From: Tricholomella constricta
Taxonomy: Eukaryota; Basidiomycota; Agaricomycetes; Agaricales; Lyophyllaceae
DNA: 64,000 nt
Reading direction: 5' to 3'
Assembly: GCA_013368375.1 (NCBI GenBank)
Contig: JAACJP010000042.1
Location: forward strand, 1 to 64,000
In this document: positions 1-8,700 of the stretch, piece after piece
Layout: every line of letters begins with the position of its first letter
How positions within the stretch are numbered: the stretch's first letter is position 1
The notes under the pieces: model-generated
Told to the model about the DNA's origin: nothing
Seen by the model: only the letters and a program-made list of their open reading frames with translations
Databases searched by the model: none
Position numbers and translations under genes: made by a program

Positions 1-100
1 GGGCGAGGCGACGGGCGCAGGCGACGGGCGACGGGCGACGGGCGACGGGCGACAGGCGACGGGCGACGGGCGACGGGCGACGGGCGACAGGCGACAGGTG
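1..100. repeat. 7-bp minisatellite (GACGGGC)n
   Basis: About a dozen head-to-tail copies of GACGGGC with a few GACAGGC variants. The array runs off the left edge of the window, so its full length is unknown. It contains no reading frame of interest. Confidence 0.9.
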
Positions 101-356
101 GCCAGTACTGAAAAAAAACTATCATCCAACATCCATACCAAGCCAGCAGCATAGTATATATGAATAGTATAGGTTAGAACAGGGAAAGGATGGGCAAATA
201 TTGCATTGATTGTCCATAAATTTATACTTCATAGTCCGCTGCCAAGTCACGTGATTAGTTACCTCCAGCAGCAGGCAACTTTACCCCCCCTTTCCTCCAC
301 AACGGGACCGCCAATTTCTTAGCTCTTTTGAGGGTTCACTAGTATCTATATAACCT
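101..356. other. AT-richer intergenic stretch
   Basis: No coding signal seen. It separates the minisatellite from the truncated end of the DIRS-like element. Base composition is more AT-rich than the neighbouring coding regions. Confidence 0.5.
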
Positions 357-851
357 CTATATTGCACCCCTAACTTCCCCAAAATTTTGATTTTTGTATA
401 TAAGAGTACTCTTATATTGGACGGTATAATGTGAGACGACAGTTTCAAGGTCGGAGGTGGTTAGTGCGCGCTTTCGAGAGGTAGGGACGGCGCGCAGGCG
501 TTCACAACCGGTGAGGGTACGGGAAACGAGGGCAGAGTTGCGGTGTTCACGGACATCGGGAAAGTACGCCTCCAATTGGTTACAGATGCCGGAGAGGTAG
601 GTTCCGACGGACCTGGGCTTGATGTGGTGGGACATGAATACGGTGAATAGGCTGAGGGTGTCGGCAGTTGGTTCGAGGGGAAGGTTATGAATGCGAACGA
701 ATTCGAGGTAAGAGTTGAGCGCGGAATTATAATTACGCTCCGTAGAGTTGTCAATGGCATGGCCGAGAGCGATGGCACGCTCGCGGAGAAGGCGATCGCG
801 TGTCCAGGGAGCCCGAACGGGCTGCCTGGAACGCGAGGGGATGATGTTCAT
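357..851 (-). pseudogene. Tyrosine recombinase, N-terminal fragment
   Basis: The 164-residue frame begins with the helical SAM-like core-binding domain of tyrosine recombinases (STERNYNSALNSYLEF near residue 36) and reaches the linker motif SRKRALTTSDLETV near residue 125. The catalytic domain (R...HxxR...Y) should follow but is absent: after about residue 140 the frame runs into unrelated AT-rich sequence and stops. The ATG at 851 overlaps the stop of the upstream RT frame as ATGA, so expression would need termination-reinitiation or a -1 slip on the preceding A6 run. In an intact element this protein would integrate the circular cDNA; here it cannot. Confidence 0.75.
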
Positions 852-3800
852 TTTTTGATCGCCCCCAACAACGCTAGTGGGGGGTTATAGTTTTGGTCAA
901 TCTGGAGATTGGGATGAAGGGAGGTGGCCTTGTGGAACTGCCGACGGGAGAGAGCGTCGGCAACGCAGTTCTGGTCACCGGGAACATGGAGGACACGCAG
1001 TTGGTGGTCCGAGTTGATGAGTACGTCTGCAGAGAACTTCAGGATTTCGTTGTACGGTGGCTCGCAACGAAAAGAGTTGAAGATTGCAACGGTGTTCGTG
1101 TTGTCAGTGCGGAGGGCAAGGTGCATGGGACGGTCGGCCCAGCGTGACGCCTTGTGAAGAGCACATGCGACACAGAACGCTTCGTAGAAGAAGATGAAGT
1201 CAGCAGGAACGTTGGGTGGGACAGGCGCGTAAAAGGCGGCATGTTGGTCAGGGAACCAGAAACCGATGCCGGTGAGGCAAGCATCGCAGAAACCGGTCAT
1301 GTGTGCGTCAGAAATGGGCCAGTCGATGGCGCGGAGGATATGGACGCCTGACGCACGAATGATGTGTTCGGAGGCCCACTCAAGGTCAGCACGGACGGCG
1401 GCGTTGACCCACAGGAGTTGTTGAGGCGCGGCCTTTCCCCTGATCTTTTGGTAGACATTGTTTAGGCACGGGCGAAGCAAGGGGAAGACATTGAAGCTCC
1501 AATTCAACCACCCTGCAAGTTGTTGCCAGATCTTGAGAGGGAAGCGAGCGCTCTTAGAGTTTTTGTAGGACGTGAACCTCTTGATTTGTTCGAGAAGGTC
1601 GAGACGAGCTTCGGACGGAAGGGTGCAGGTGAGCTGGGTGGCGTTGACCTCAATGCCGATGATGGTGAGGGGATTCCCGAAGATTTGCTTGCGTTCTTTG
1701 TGGGGGATCCCGAGCTCGTCCCACAACAAGAGGAGCTTGTATTGGTTTGTTGGCAAGAGCTTGTTGTAGGGAGGATAGAAGGTCATGTCCCCCTTCTTTC
1801 CCGGACCGAAGCAGTCATCGGAATACGATAGGAGAAGCTCGATGAGCTTGACGAAGCGCGCGATCCATATGACGAGCGCCATGAACGCGATCCAGAAATT
1901 ACCGGACGCGCGGCCGCCAAATGCGCCATTACGGTCCACCCGTCGTTCTCCATCGATGGTGTTGATTTGTTTAACTTGCCAATAGGGATGAACGGGGATG
2001 AGGCGGTATGCTTCCGATACGTCTGACTTGAAGAGCGTGAAGTCGACGTACGGAAGGGAGTTCTTGAGGAAGAGGAGCATATCCCCAAGGTGGCGCATGT
2101 TGTCGAGCGGATATCCGCGGGTGAGTTCATCCCGTGGAATCATGGAATTAAGGGAAAATTTTCCTGCCGATTGGTCGGTAACCAAGCGTAGCTCAGTAGA
2201 ACCCGATTTAGGCACGGCGTGAATGGGCATGCTGTACATGCCAGGAAGTAGGTTCTTGCCGAAAGGGGCAGAAAAACGACCTTTCGCAAACTCTTTGTCC
2301 GATTGATCACGGAGAAACTGCGCTTCGACTGGATCTTTCGGAGTAGGGAAAGACTCATCGTGGGTGTCAGGGTACGTTCCGTAATGTGTGTCTGCCCAGG
2401 GCCAAAACCCTTCGCGAAGTCCACGACAGACGGACGCAACAAAGGGTTGATTAGGGTGAGTGGTGAGGAGGCGCTCGAAGACGTCGACTTTAATAGGAGT
2501 GACGATGGCAAAGAGTGAGGGGTTCTCGGAAATAGTTTTCGACACGACAGGATTTGCTAGCTCTGACAACGGGGGCGAAGGTAAGGGAGTTGCCTTTTCA
2601 GTCCAGAGTGCAGCAGTCAGAGAAACACAATTGTCATTCCTCCATAGGTTGTAACGAAGAAATCTAGGATGTGCCCCGTGAATCATGTCCGCCTTTGACA
2701 CAGTCTCGTTGGCCGTGCGCGGAGCTCCCGCATGATTTGCAGGTGTGGATGTAGCGACAAGCGGTGGACGAGAAAGGACATGATCGACCGACGTCATTGA
2801 ATCGGTGACAAATGTCCGATTTGCTTCCGTTGTTCCTTCTTGCTCCGGACCGGCCACGCGAGCTTGATCCGGACGCGATCCCGCTCCCACTCCCCGACTC
2901 GACTCCGTCGGGGGCAATGATCGCAGAGTGGAATCTGGAGAAGAGGTGGAAATCGGTAAGAAGGTGGCGTTGGCCGCCCGCGACGAAGTTTCTGATGGCA
3001 ATGTCATACAGGATGATTTTTCGGTGCGAAGGGGGCTGCTTGGCTGAAAATTCGGATCGGATATACGAACCGTACTCCTTGAGCTCCTTTGCACGGTGGG
3101 GGAATGCGATAGCTGTGGCCTCCGATACGTCATCCCATGCGGTGGTCCAGTCACTCGAGGTTTGGATACGCTTTGACGGCTCTGGGTTGCTAAATCTGAT
3201 TTCAGTAGATCCCACGCGTCCAACGTCCTCTTTAGGAGGGAGAACGTGGTGGACTGAGCTGAAGACGGCGTCGAGGTTGACTGCTGTGCCGCGGAGGATA
3301 GCGTCCCATTCCCCAGGAGGGATTGTTGGTGGCGCGACTCCTGATATGGCGACCTGTCTTCGGACCCACGAGGGATCGCGTTCATAGGTGTAGAGGAGGT
3401 TCTGTGTCGCTTGACAGGACGCCCTTCCATCCTGTCGAGCAGCGATCGCTTCAGTGTGCCATGGGAGGTCTGCAGTGGTGAGTTTCCTGCGTTGCCCGCT
3501 GCTCCTGAAGTCCAAGTCATCCTCTCTTCCAGAACCGGCATCTGCATCGGACGAGGCGTCAGATCTCGCTCGTTTGGAACCGACCTTTGAGGCCAGTTGG
3601 GTGAGAGCGTTGTCATGGGCCGCGTCGGCAGTGTATTCGATTCGCGGAGGGGCATTTGCAACTGCGCGGTCAAGGCCGACTTGCGCTCTATCGCCACGGC
3701 GTTTCGCCGCGTCCGCGAGAATCTCGACTGAGTCAATGGTAGAGAGGAACTCGCTGAGGGCGAACTTCCGAGTTTCGGATGTCCCCCCGTGGATTGAGTT

Positions 3801-4273
3801 AACGAAGTCGTGTGCTTCGAAAACGGTGTTGGCCTTAGTGTTTTTTCCATCCCTGAACTCGGTGATGAGGGCGTCAAGTTTGTTCGCGATGGACGGTTCG
3901 AACTCAATCCGTCCCGCCAAGTATGAGACGCCGGGTCTGACATTCTCCCGAGTAGAGACGGTGGATCCTCCATTTCCACTGGGTTCAGTCTGGGACTGTT
4001 CGCTAGTGTTCGCATCACGTCTGGACTGATCAGCGGAGAGAGTTCCCGCATCGTGTCCGGGCTGGTTGACGGAGAAATTTCCTGCATAACTATCGGACAT
4101 AGGTTGAGACAAAGCGATGAATTGTTAAATTTGTATGCGACTGAAAACCCAAGGGCCCTGAATGGACTGTCCGGGGACAGTTGTGAGCGAATCCCTGAGG
4201 ATTGCAGTAGAAAAACTCGGGCTAACCTGGAAGAGGGGGACCGTTGTGGTGAGAATCCCTGGGGATGTCTCAC
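848..4273 (-). CDS. Reverse transcriptase-RNase H of DIRS-like element
   Basis: The frame is open from 4273 to 848, but only the part below about 2700 is convincing. There the RT has the conserved block RLVTDQSAGKFSLN, the catalytic YSDD (about 1814-1825) and FKSDVSEAYR. It is followed by RNase H with GFCDACLTGIGFWF, an RTDNTNT block and HVPGDQNCVADALSRR. These domains copy the element RNA into DNA and remove the template. The portion above 2700 is Ser/Pro/Thr-rich and overlaps gag in another phase, so it is probably non-coding overlap; the true RT start is not determined. RT lies one nucleotide out of phase with gag, while the downstream recombinase returns to the gag phase. Confidence 0.75.
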   Translation of the reverse strand: MRHPQGFSPQRSPSSRLARVFLLQSSGIRSQLSPDSPFRALGFSVAYKFNNSSLCLNLCPIVMQEISPSTSPDTMRELSPLISPDVMRTLANSPRLNPVEMEDPPSLLGRMSDPASHTWRDGLSSNRPSRTNLTPSSPSSGMEKTLRPTPFSKHTTSLTQSTGGHPKLGSSPSASSSLPLTQSRFSRTRRNAVAIERKSALTAQLQMPLRESNTLPTRPMTTLSPNWPQRSVPNERDLTPRPMQMPVLEERMTWTSGAAGNAGNSPLQTSHGTLKRSLLDRMEGRPVKRHRTSSTPMNAIPRGSEDRSPYQESRHQQSLLGNGTLSSAAQQSTSTPSSAQSTTFSLLKRTLDAWDLLKSDLATQSRQSVSKPRVTGPPHGMTYRRPQLSHSPTVQRSSRSTVRISDPNFQPSSPLRTEKSSCMTLPSETSSRAANATFLPISTSSPDSTLRSLPPTESSRGVGAGSRPDQARVAGPEQEGTTEANRTFVTDSMTSVDHVLSRPPLVATSTPANHAGAPRTANETVSKADMIHGAHPRFLRYNLWRNDNCVSLTAALWTEKATPLPSPPLSELANPVVSKTISENPSLFAIVTPIKVDVFERLLTTHPNQPFVASVCRGLREGFWPWADTHYGTYPDTHDESFPTPKDPVEAQFLRDQSDKEFAKGRFSAPFGKNLLPGMYSMPIHAVPKSGSTELRLVTDQSAGKFSLNSMIPRDELTRGYPLDNMRHLGDMLLFLKNSLPYVDFTLFKSDVSEAYRLIPVHPYWQVKQINTIDGERRVDRNGAFGGRASGNFWIAFMALVIWIARFVKLIELLLSYSDDCFGPGKKGDMTFYPPYNKLLPTNQYKLLLLWDELGIPHKERKQIFGNPLTIIGIEVNATQLTCTLPSEARLDLLEQIKRFTSYKNSKSARFPLKIWQQLAGWLNWSFNVFPLLRPCLNNVYQKIRGKAAPQQLLWVNAAVRADLEWASEHIIRASGVHILRAIDWPISDAHMTGFCDACLTGIGFWFPDQHAAFYAPVPPNVPADFIFFYEAFCVACALHKASRWADRPMHLALRTDNTNTVAIFNSFRCEPPYNEILKFSADVLINSDHQLRVLHVPGDQNCVADALSRRQFHKATSLHPNLQIDQNYNPPLALLGAIKK
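2664..4112 (-). CDS. Gag-like protein of DIRS-like element
   Basis: The 482-residue protein has a Ser/Thr/Gly-rich N-terminus, a helical middle and a basic Gly/Ser/Arg linker near residues 405-430. It ends in a cysteine-histidine cluster: CHRFNDVGRSCPFSSTACRYIH (CCCH-type spacing), followed by CKSCGSSAHGQRDC (CCHC knuckle). Such zinc knuckles bind the element RNA and package it. It is the first gene of the element, and its stop lies inside the upstream end of the RT frame. I prefer this phase over the overlapping one because of the zinc-binding pattern. Confidence 0.65.
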   Translation of the reverse strand: MSQPMSDSYAGNFSVNQPGHDAGTLSADQSRRDANTSEQSQTEPSGNGGSTVSTRENVRPGVSYLAGRIEFEPSIANKLDALITEFRDGKNTKANTVFEAHDFVNSIHGGTSETRKFALSEFLSTIDSVEILADAAKRRGDRAQVGLDRAVANAPPRIEYTADAAHDNALTQLASKVGSKRARSDASSDADAGSGREDDLDFRSSGQRRKLTTADLPWHTEAIAARQDGRASCQATQNLLYTYERDPSWVRRQVAISGVAPPTIPPGEWDAILRGTAVNLDAVFSSVHHVLPPKEDVGRVGSTEIRFSNPEPSKRIQTSSDWTTAWDDVSEATAIAFPHRAKELKEYGSYIRSEFSAKQPPSHRKIILYDIAIRNFVAGGQRHLLTDFHLFSRFHSAIIAPDGVESGSGSGIASGSSSRGRSGARRNNGSKSDICHRFNDVGRSCPFSSTACRYIHTCKSCGSSAHGQRDCVKGGHDSRGTS

Positions 4274-4597
4274 CGCGGTCGCCCCTACTTCAGCGAAGGT
4301 CAGACCCGAAATGCTTGGTCATGGTATAGACACCGATGACGGGTTGGCGCGGGACAGGCGAAGAAGGAGACGTGTTGTGTGCGTCTGAGAGTTGCGTGGT
4401 TGGTATTCATTGGTACACATTGTCACGGTCACTACTACGTTATGTCTCACCTACTTACTTACGCGTTATTTTACGATACACTTTTTCCTTAGTTCAATCA
4501 ACACATTCATAGCTGCTACGCTTTGTCCCTCGTCCTAAGTCTATTGTCTCAACCTTGACCGTAACAGTTTGATTGAACTACCTAAAACTACGCATCT
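4274..4597. other. Junction between DIRS-like and gypsy elements
   Basis: No gene. It should contain the gypsy 5' untranslated leader and possibly its 5' LTR remnant, in divergent orientation to the DIRS-like element. I could not find a primer-binding site or a matching LTR downstream, so neither element boundary can be placed exactly. Confidence 0.4.
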
Positions 4598-5755
4598 ATG
4601 TCTTCCTCTGCCGAAATTCCACCTCAGACACCCGTCGAATCCATCATCATACCTGAGACACCCCCCCCTGGCGTGGGTGTACAGGAACTCTGGCGAATCG
4701 TCCACGCTGTCGGCAAGTCTGTGTCCGAGGATACAGCCCAGCGCAAGTCAGACAACTCGGCCATCCTCGACGCTATCCGAGAACTCAAGAACCAACAAAA
4801 CTCCAACCACACTCCTGCTTCTTTCACCAGCTCTATGCCGCCCCTATCTTCCGACGTTTCAGCTCCTCTTCAAGTACCTACGGCCCCGGTTCAAGGCGCT
4901 GAGGGTTCAGGCGTTCCGAAGGTTCGAGAGCCGCGCATGTACGATGGTACTGTCGCACAGCTGAGTTCCTTCCTTCGCGAAATCAATAACGCCCTCCACC
5001 TTCAACGTCGTTCGCTCCCTACGGACTACGACAAGGTTCTCTACTTCAGCTTCTATCTCAAGGACGGATCCCCGGCATCGTGGTACGCTAGTATCGAGAA
5101 GACGCGCCCCGAACTCTTCCACGATTTTCGTGGATTTTACCAAGCGTTCGTGGAGCACTTCGATGATACAGATAAACATGCTACCGCCCTCGCCAAGGTC
5201 CGGAAGCTCAAACAAGAACCTGGATCTGCTGCCAACTATGCGTCTCGCTACCGCGAAATCATTGCCGATCTCAACTTCGACGAAGATTCCAAGATCGACA
5301 ATTTCTATCCTGGACTCAAAGAATCGGTCAAGGACGCCATGGTCATCCTCCCTCGTCCCAAGACTTTCGACGATTACGTGAAGACTATCATCTCTATTGA
5401 CAATAGGATTCATCGTCGTCAAACGGAACTCAAGGAACATCGTGGCAAATCATCCAGTTCGACAACTTCAACTCAGCCACGCCATCCTCCGGCACCTCCT
5501 CACCAGGCTCCACACGCTTCGTCGTCTTCGTCGTCTTCGGACGTCGTACCAATGGAAGTCGACAGTTTGCGTCGTGGAAAGGTTAACCCCACTGAACGTG
5601 AGCGCCGTCGCGCTAATAACCTCTGCTTTTATTGTGGTCAAGGTGCGCACTCTATTAATGACTGTCCAAATATGTCCGAGCGCGCCAAATGCGACATGAG
5701 GGCCAGACAAGCGAAGTCTGCGTCCAAGGCTGATCCCAAGTCGGGAAAAGCCTAA
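4598..5755 (+). CDS. gag: Gypsy Gag (capsid-nucleocapsid)
   Basis: The 385-residue protein has a retrotransposon capsid domain around residues 120-270 (WYASIEK, FYQAFVEHFDD, YASRYREIIADL) and a Ser-rich linker. A CCHC zinc knuckle, CFYCGQGAHSINDC, lies near residue 343; it binds RNA. The start is the ATG after an untranslated leader. The last codons carry the heptamer GGGAAAA, which is positioned to shift ribosomes into pol. Length and domain order are ordinary for chromovirus Gag. Confidence 0.9.
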   Translation: MSSSAEIPPQTPVESIIIPETPPPGVGVQELWRIVHAVGKSVSEDTAQRKSDNSAILDAIRELKNQQNSNHTPASFTSSMPPLSSDVSAPLQVPTAPVQGAEGSGVPKVREPRMYDGTVAQLSSFLREINNALHLQRRSLPTDYDKVLYFSFYLKDGSPASWYASIEKTRPELFHDFRGFYQAFVEHFDDTDKHATALAKVRKLKQEPGSAANYASRYREIIADLNFDEDSKIDNFYPGLKESVKDAMVILPRPKTFDDYVKTIISIDNRIHRRQTELKEHRGKSSSSTTSTQPRHPPAPPHQAPHASSSSSSSDVVPMEVDSLRRGKVNPTERERRRANNLCFYCGQGAHSINDCPNMSERAKCDMRARQAKSASKADPKSGKA

Positions 5756-8700
5756 CCGGTTCCCCTCACGAGGTCCAAGGGCTACCGGATAATGATGCTA
5801 GGACCCATCTGATCACTCCGGAGCCCGTCGTCCACTCTTCTCGGCTCGATAACGGGAAATGGACACGTGTTTCGTCATTCCATGCTCCTCGGTATAATTT
5901 TCCTCCCGATACGAACATTTCTTCGCCCGACCATTTCTTTATTTCTGTTTCTCTTCATTTTCCGAACCATAAGTCTGTCAAGACTTTCGCTCTCGTTGAC
6001 TCTGGTGCTTCGGCATCATGTATTTCGGACGTCTTTGCGAAGCGACATTCCTTGCCGCGACGCGTTAAAGACATACCTGTACCGATAATAGCGGTGGACA
6101 ATCGTCCTATCGCCTCTGGACTCGTCTCTTCTGATGTTGTTACGCAACTAACCGTGGATAAACACTCCGAGTGCATCGCATTAGGTGTTGTCGCTGTCCC
6201 ATTCCCTGTAATTCTAGGTCTCGATTGGCTTCGTCGCCACAACCCTCGAATCGATTGGTCGAATCCTGACCTTTCGCTCGACTGTTGCAATCTCACACCC
6301 ACGTATCCAATTACGGTTCCAGCTAAAGGCTTCGGTCTTAAGCCTCCAAGTTCTATGTCTACATCCATCCAAGCTTGTACCATTACCACGGCTGGCCTAG
6401 GCTTCGGTCTCGCTAGCGCTCCTATGTCTTCTACGCCAACACTTACACCGCCACCACGTCCCAAGACGCCTTCGGCACCACCGTATCTCAATTTTCTGGC
6501 TAAATGGACCGGCTACGGTCGCTCCTCTACAGATAATCCTTTGCCTACGCCCAAGCCGAACATTTCGGTCACCACGCCACAGCGTTTTCTCAAATACGCT
6601 AAACACGCTCCCGTTTCACTTTTCCGTTTTCACCCTACAGGTTCACCCGTCTATGTCGCGGCTACGTCGTCTGACTCTTCAAACGAAGTTGACGACCAAG
6701 TTCCGACTGCGCCACCACCCAACGACCAATACCAACACGTACCATCCAAGTATATGTCGTGGGCTGACACTGTCTTTTCTCCCACAGAAGTCAATCACCT
6801 TCCGCCCCATCGACCCTACGATATATCTATCGAACTCGACGAAGGGAAAACGCCTCCGTTCGGCTCGATTTATCGACTGAATCAGGAAGAGCAAAAGTAC
6901 CTTTCCGAATACCTCGATGATTATCTCAAGAAAGGGTTTATTAGGCGCTCGACTTCCTCTGCCGCCTCGCCAATCCTCTTTATTCGACGAAAAACCGGCG
7001 ATTTACGTCTTTGCGTGGACTATCGTGGTCTTAACGCGATTACGAAGAAGAACCGGTATCCTCTCCCCCACGTCGATGATCTCTTGGATCGGACGCAAGG
7101 ATGTAAACTCTTCACGGTCATTGACCTGAAGAACGCATTCAATCTAGTTCGCATTCGAGAAGGAGATGAATGGAAAACCGCCTTTCGGACACCACTAGGA
7201 CTCTATGAATATTTGGTTATGCCATTTGGTTTGACTAATGCTCCAGCGACTTTTCAGGCTTTTATTCAGGACACTCTCCGGGACTATATCGGCGTCTTCT
7301 GCGTCGTTTATCTCGACGATATTCTGATATTCTCTCGAAACCAAGAAGAACACGATCATCAAGTCAAATTGGTTTTGGATCGACTTCGACAAGCTCGTCT
7401 TTTTGCTAACGCGAAGAAGTGCGAGTTTGACAAGACCGAGGTCGAATACCTAGGCTTCCTCATCGGAGCTGACGGTATCAAGATGAATCCCAAAAAGCTC
7501 GCTACCATTGCCGAATGGCCTACTCCTCGAAACCGTCGTGATATTCAATCTTTCCTTGGTTTTACTAATTTTTACAGACGTTTCGTGGATCACTACGCCA
7601 AAATTGCCCTTCCTTTGAACAAGTTAACTCACAAAAATATTCCTTTCGACTTCACAGATTCCGCGCGTTCGTCTTTCGAACAACTTAAGCGCGCTTTTAC
7701 TTCGTACCCTGTTTTGCGCCATTTCGACCCCTCCAAACCCTCTACTCTTGCTACTGACGCTTCAGATTTCGCTCTTTCAGGTATTCTCCAGCAACCCGAC
7801 GAGAGTAATCGACTTCACCCCGTCGCCTACTACTCTCGAAAACTCTCGCCTGCCGAAATTAATTACGACATCCACGACAAGGAACTCCTTGCTATCGTCG
7901 ATTCATTTCGCGATATGCGTCCTTGGCTGATGGGTACCTCCGTCCCCATTTCGGTGGTTTGCGACCACAAAAATCTTGAGTATTTTATGTCTTCTCGTTT
8001 ACTTAATCGCCGCCAAGCTCGGTGGTCTATGTTTCTTTCCGAGTTCGATTTCTGTCTCGATTGGGCCCCAGGTACTCAAAACGTCGCCGACTCGCCATCT
8101 AGGCGCCCCGATTTCCTACCTCAAAAAGGGGATGACGTCCTGGAGGCTCAACGAAAGACAATTCTTACTTCGTCGCACACTAAACGCATTTTTCCTTCTT
8201 CCGAAACAGATTCGTCTACTTCGTCTTCAATTTCTGCCTTGACAACACTCGCCATCGACAATTCTGAACTCCTCAAGCGTTTTCGAACAGCGTTCCAAGA
8301 AGACTCCGAGTGGCGAGAAGCACTTCTTCATGGATCTACGGAATTCACGGCCCAAGATGACATGGTATTCCACAACGGTCGCGTCTTCGTACCAAAGTCC
8401 CTTCGTGCCGAGATACTCTATACTCGCCATGATTGTGTACTTGGTGGTCATCCTGGACGTACTCTGACCGTCAAGAATATTCTACGCGACTACTCTTGGC
8501 CGGGAATCTATACGTATGTCCGCCGCTACGTCTCAGCGTGCGATACGTGTAATCGTATCAAGATCCCTCGCCACAAGCCCTATGGTCTTCTACAACCGCT
8601 CGACATCCCTGAACGCCCATGGAAATCAATTTCTATGGATTTTATTGTTAAGCTTCCTAATTCTCATTCTTACGATTCAATTCTCGTCGTTTGTGATCGT

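Larger units (their letters stand above)
357..4273 (-). mobile_element. DIRS-like retroelement, 3' truncated
   Basis: Three minus-strand reading frames lie in the order gag (zinc fingers), reverse transcriptase plus RNase H, then a tyrosine-recombinase fragment. RT combined with a tyrosine recombinase instead of a DDE integrase is the hallmark of the DIRS order. The recombinase loses homology near 430, before its catalytic domain, so the element is truncated and presumably dead. No split or inverted terminal repeats were recognised. The upstream limit, between 4113 and about 4390, is uncertain because a gypsy element lies next to it on the other strand. Confidence 0.8.

Noticed and set aside
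2812..4029. Long plus-strand frames opposite the DIRS-like gag
   Set aside because: Antisense shadows of gag/RT with no domain or start context.
2735..4273. Upstream half of the long RT frame as a separate Ser/Pro-rich domain
   Set aside because: It overlaps gag, whose phase shows zinc-binding motifs, and it has the low-complexity look of an out-of-phase translation.
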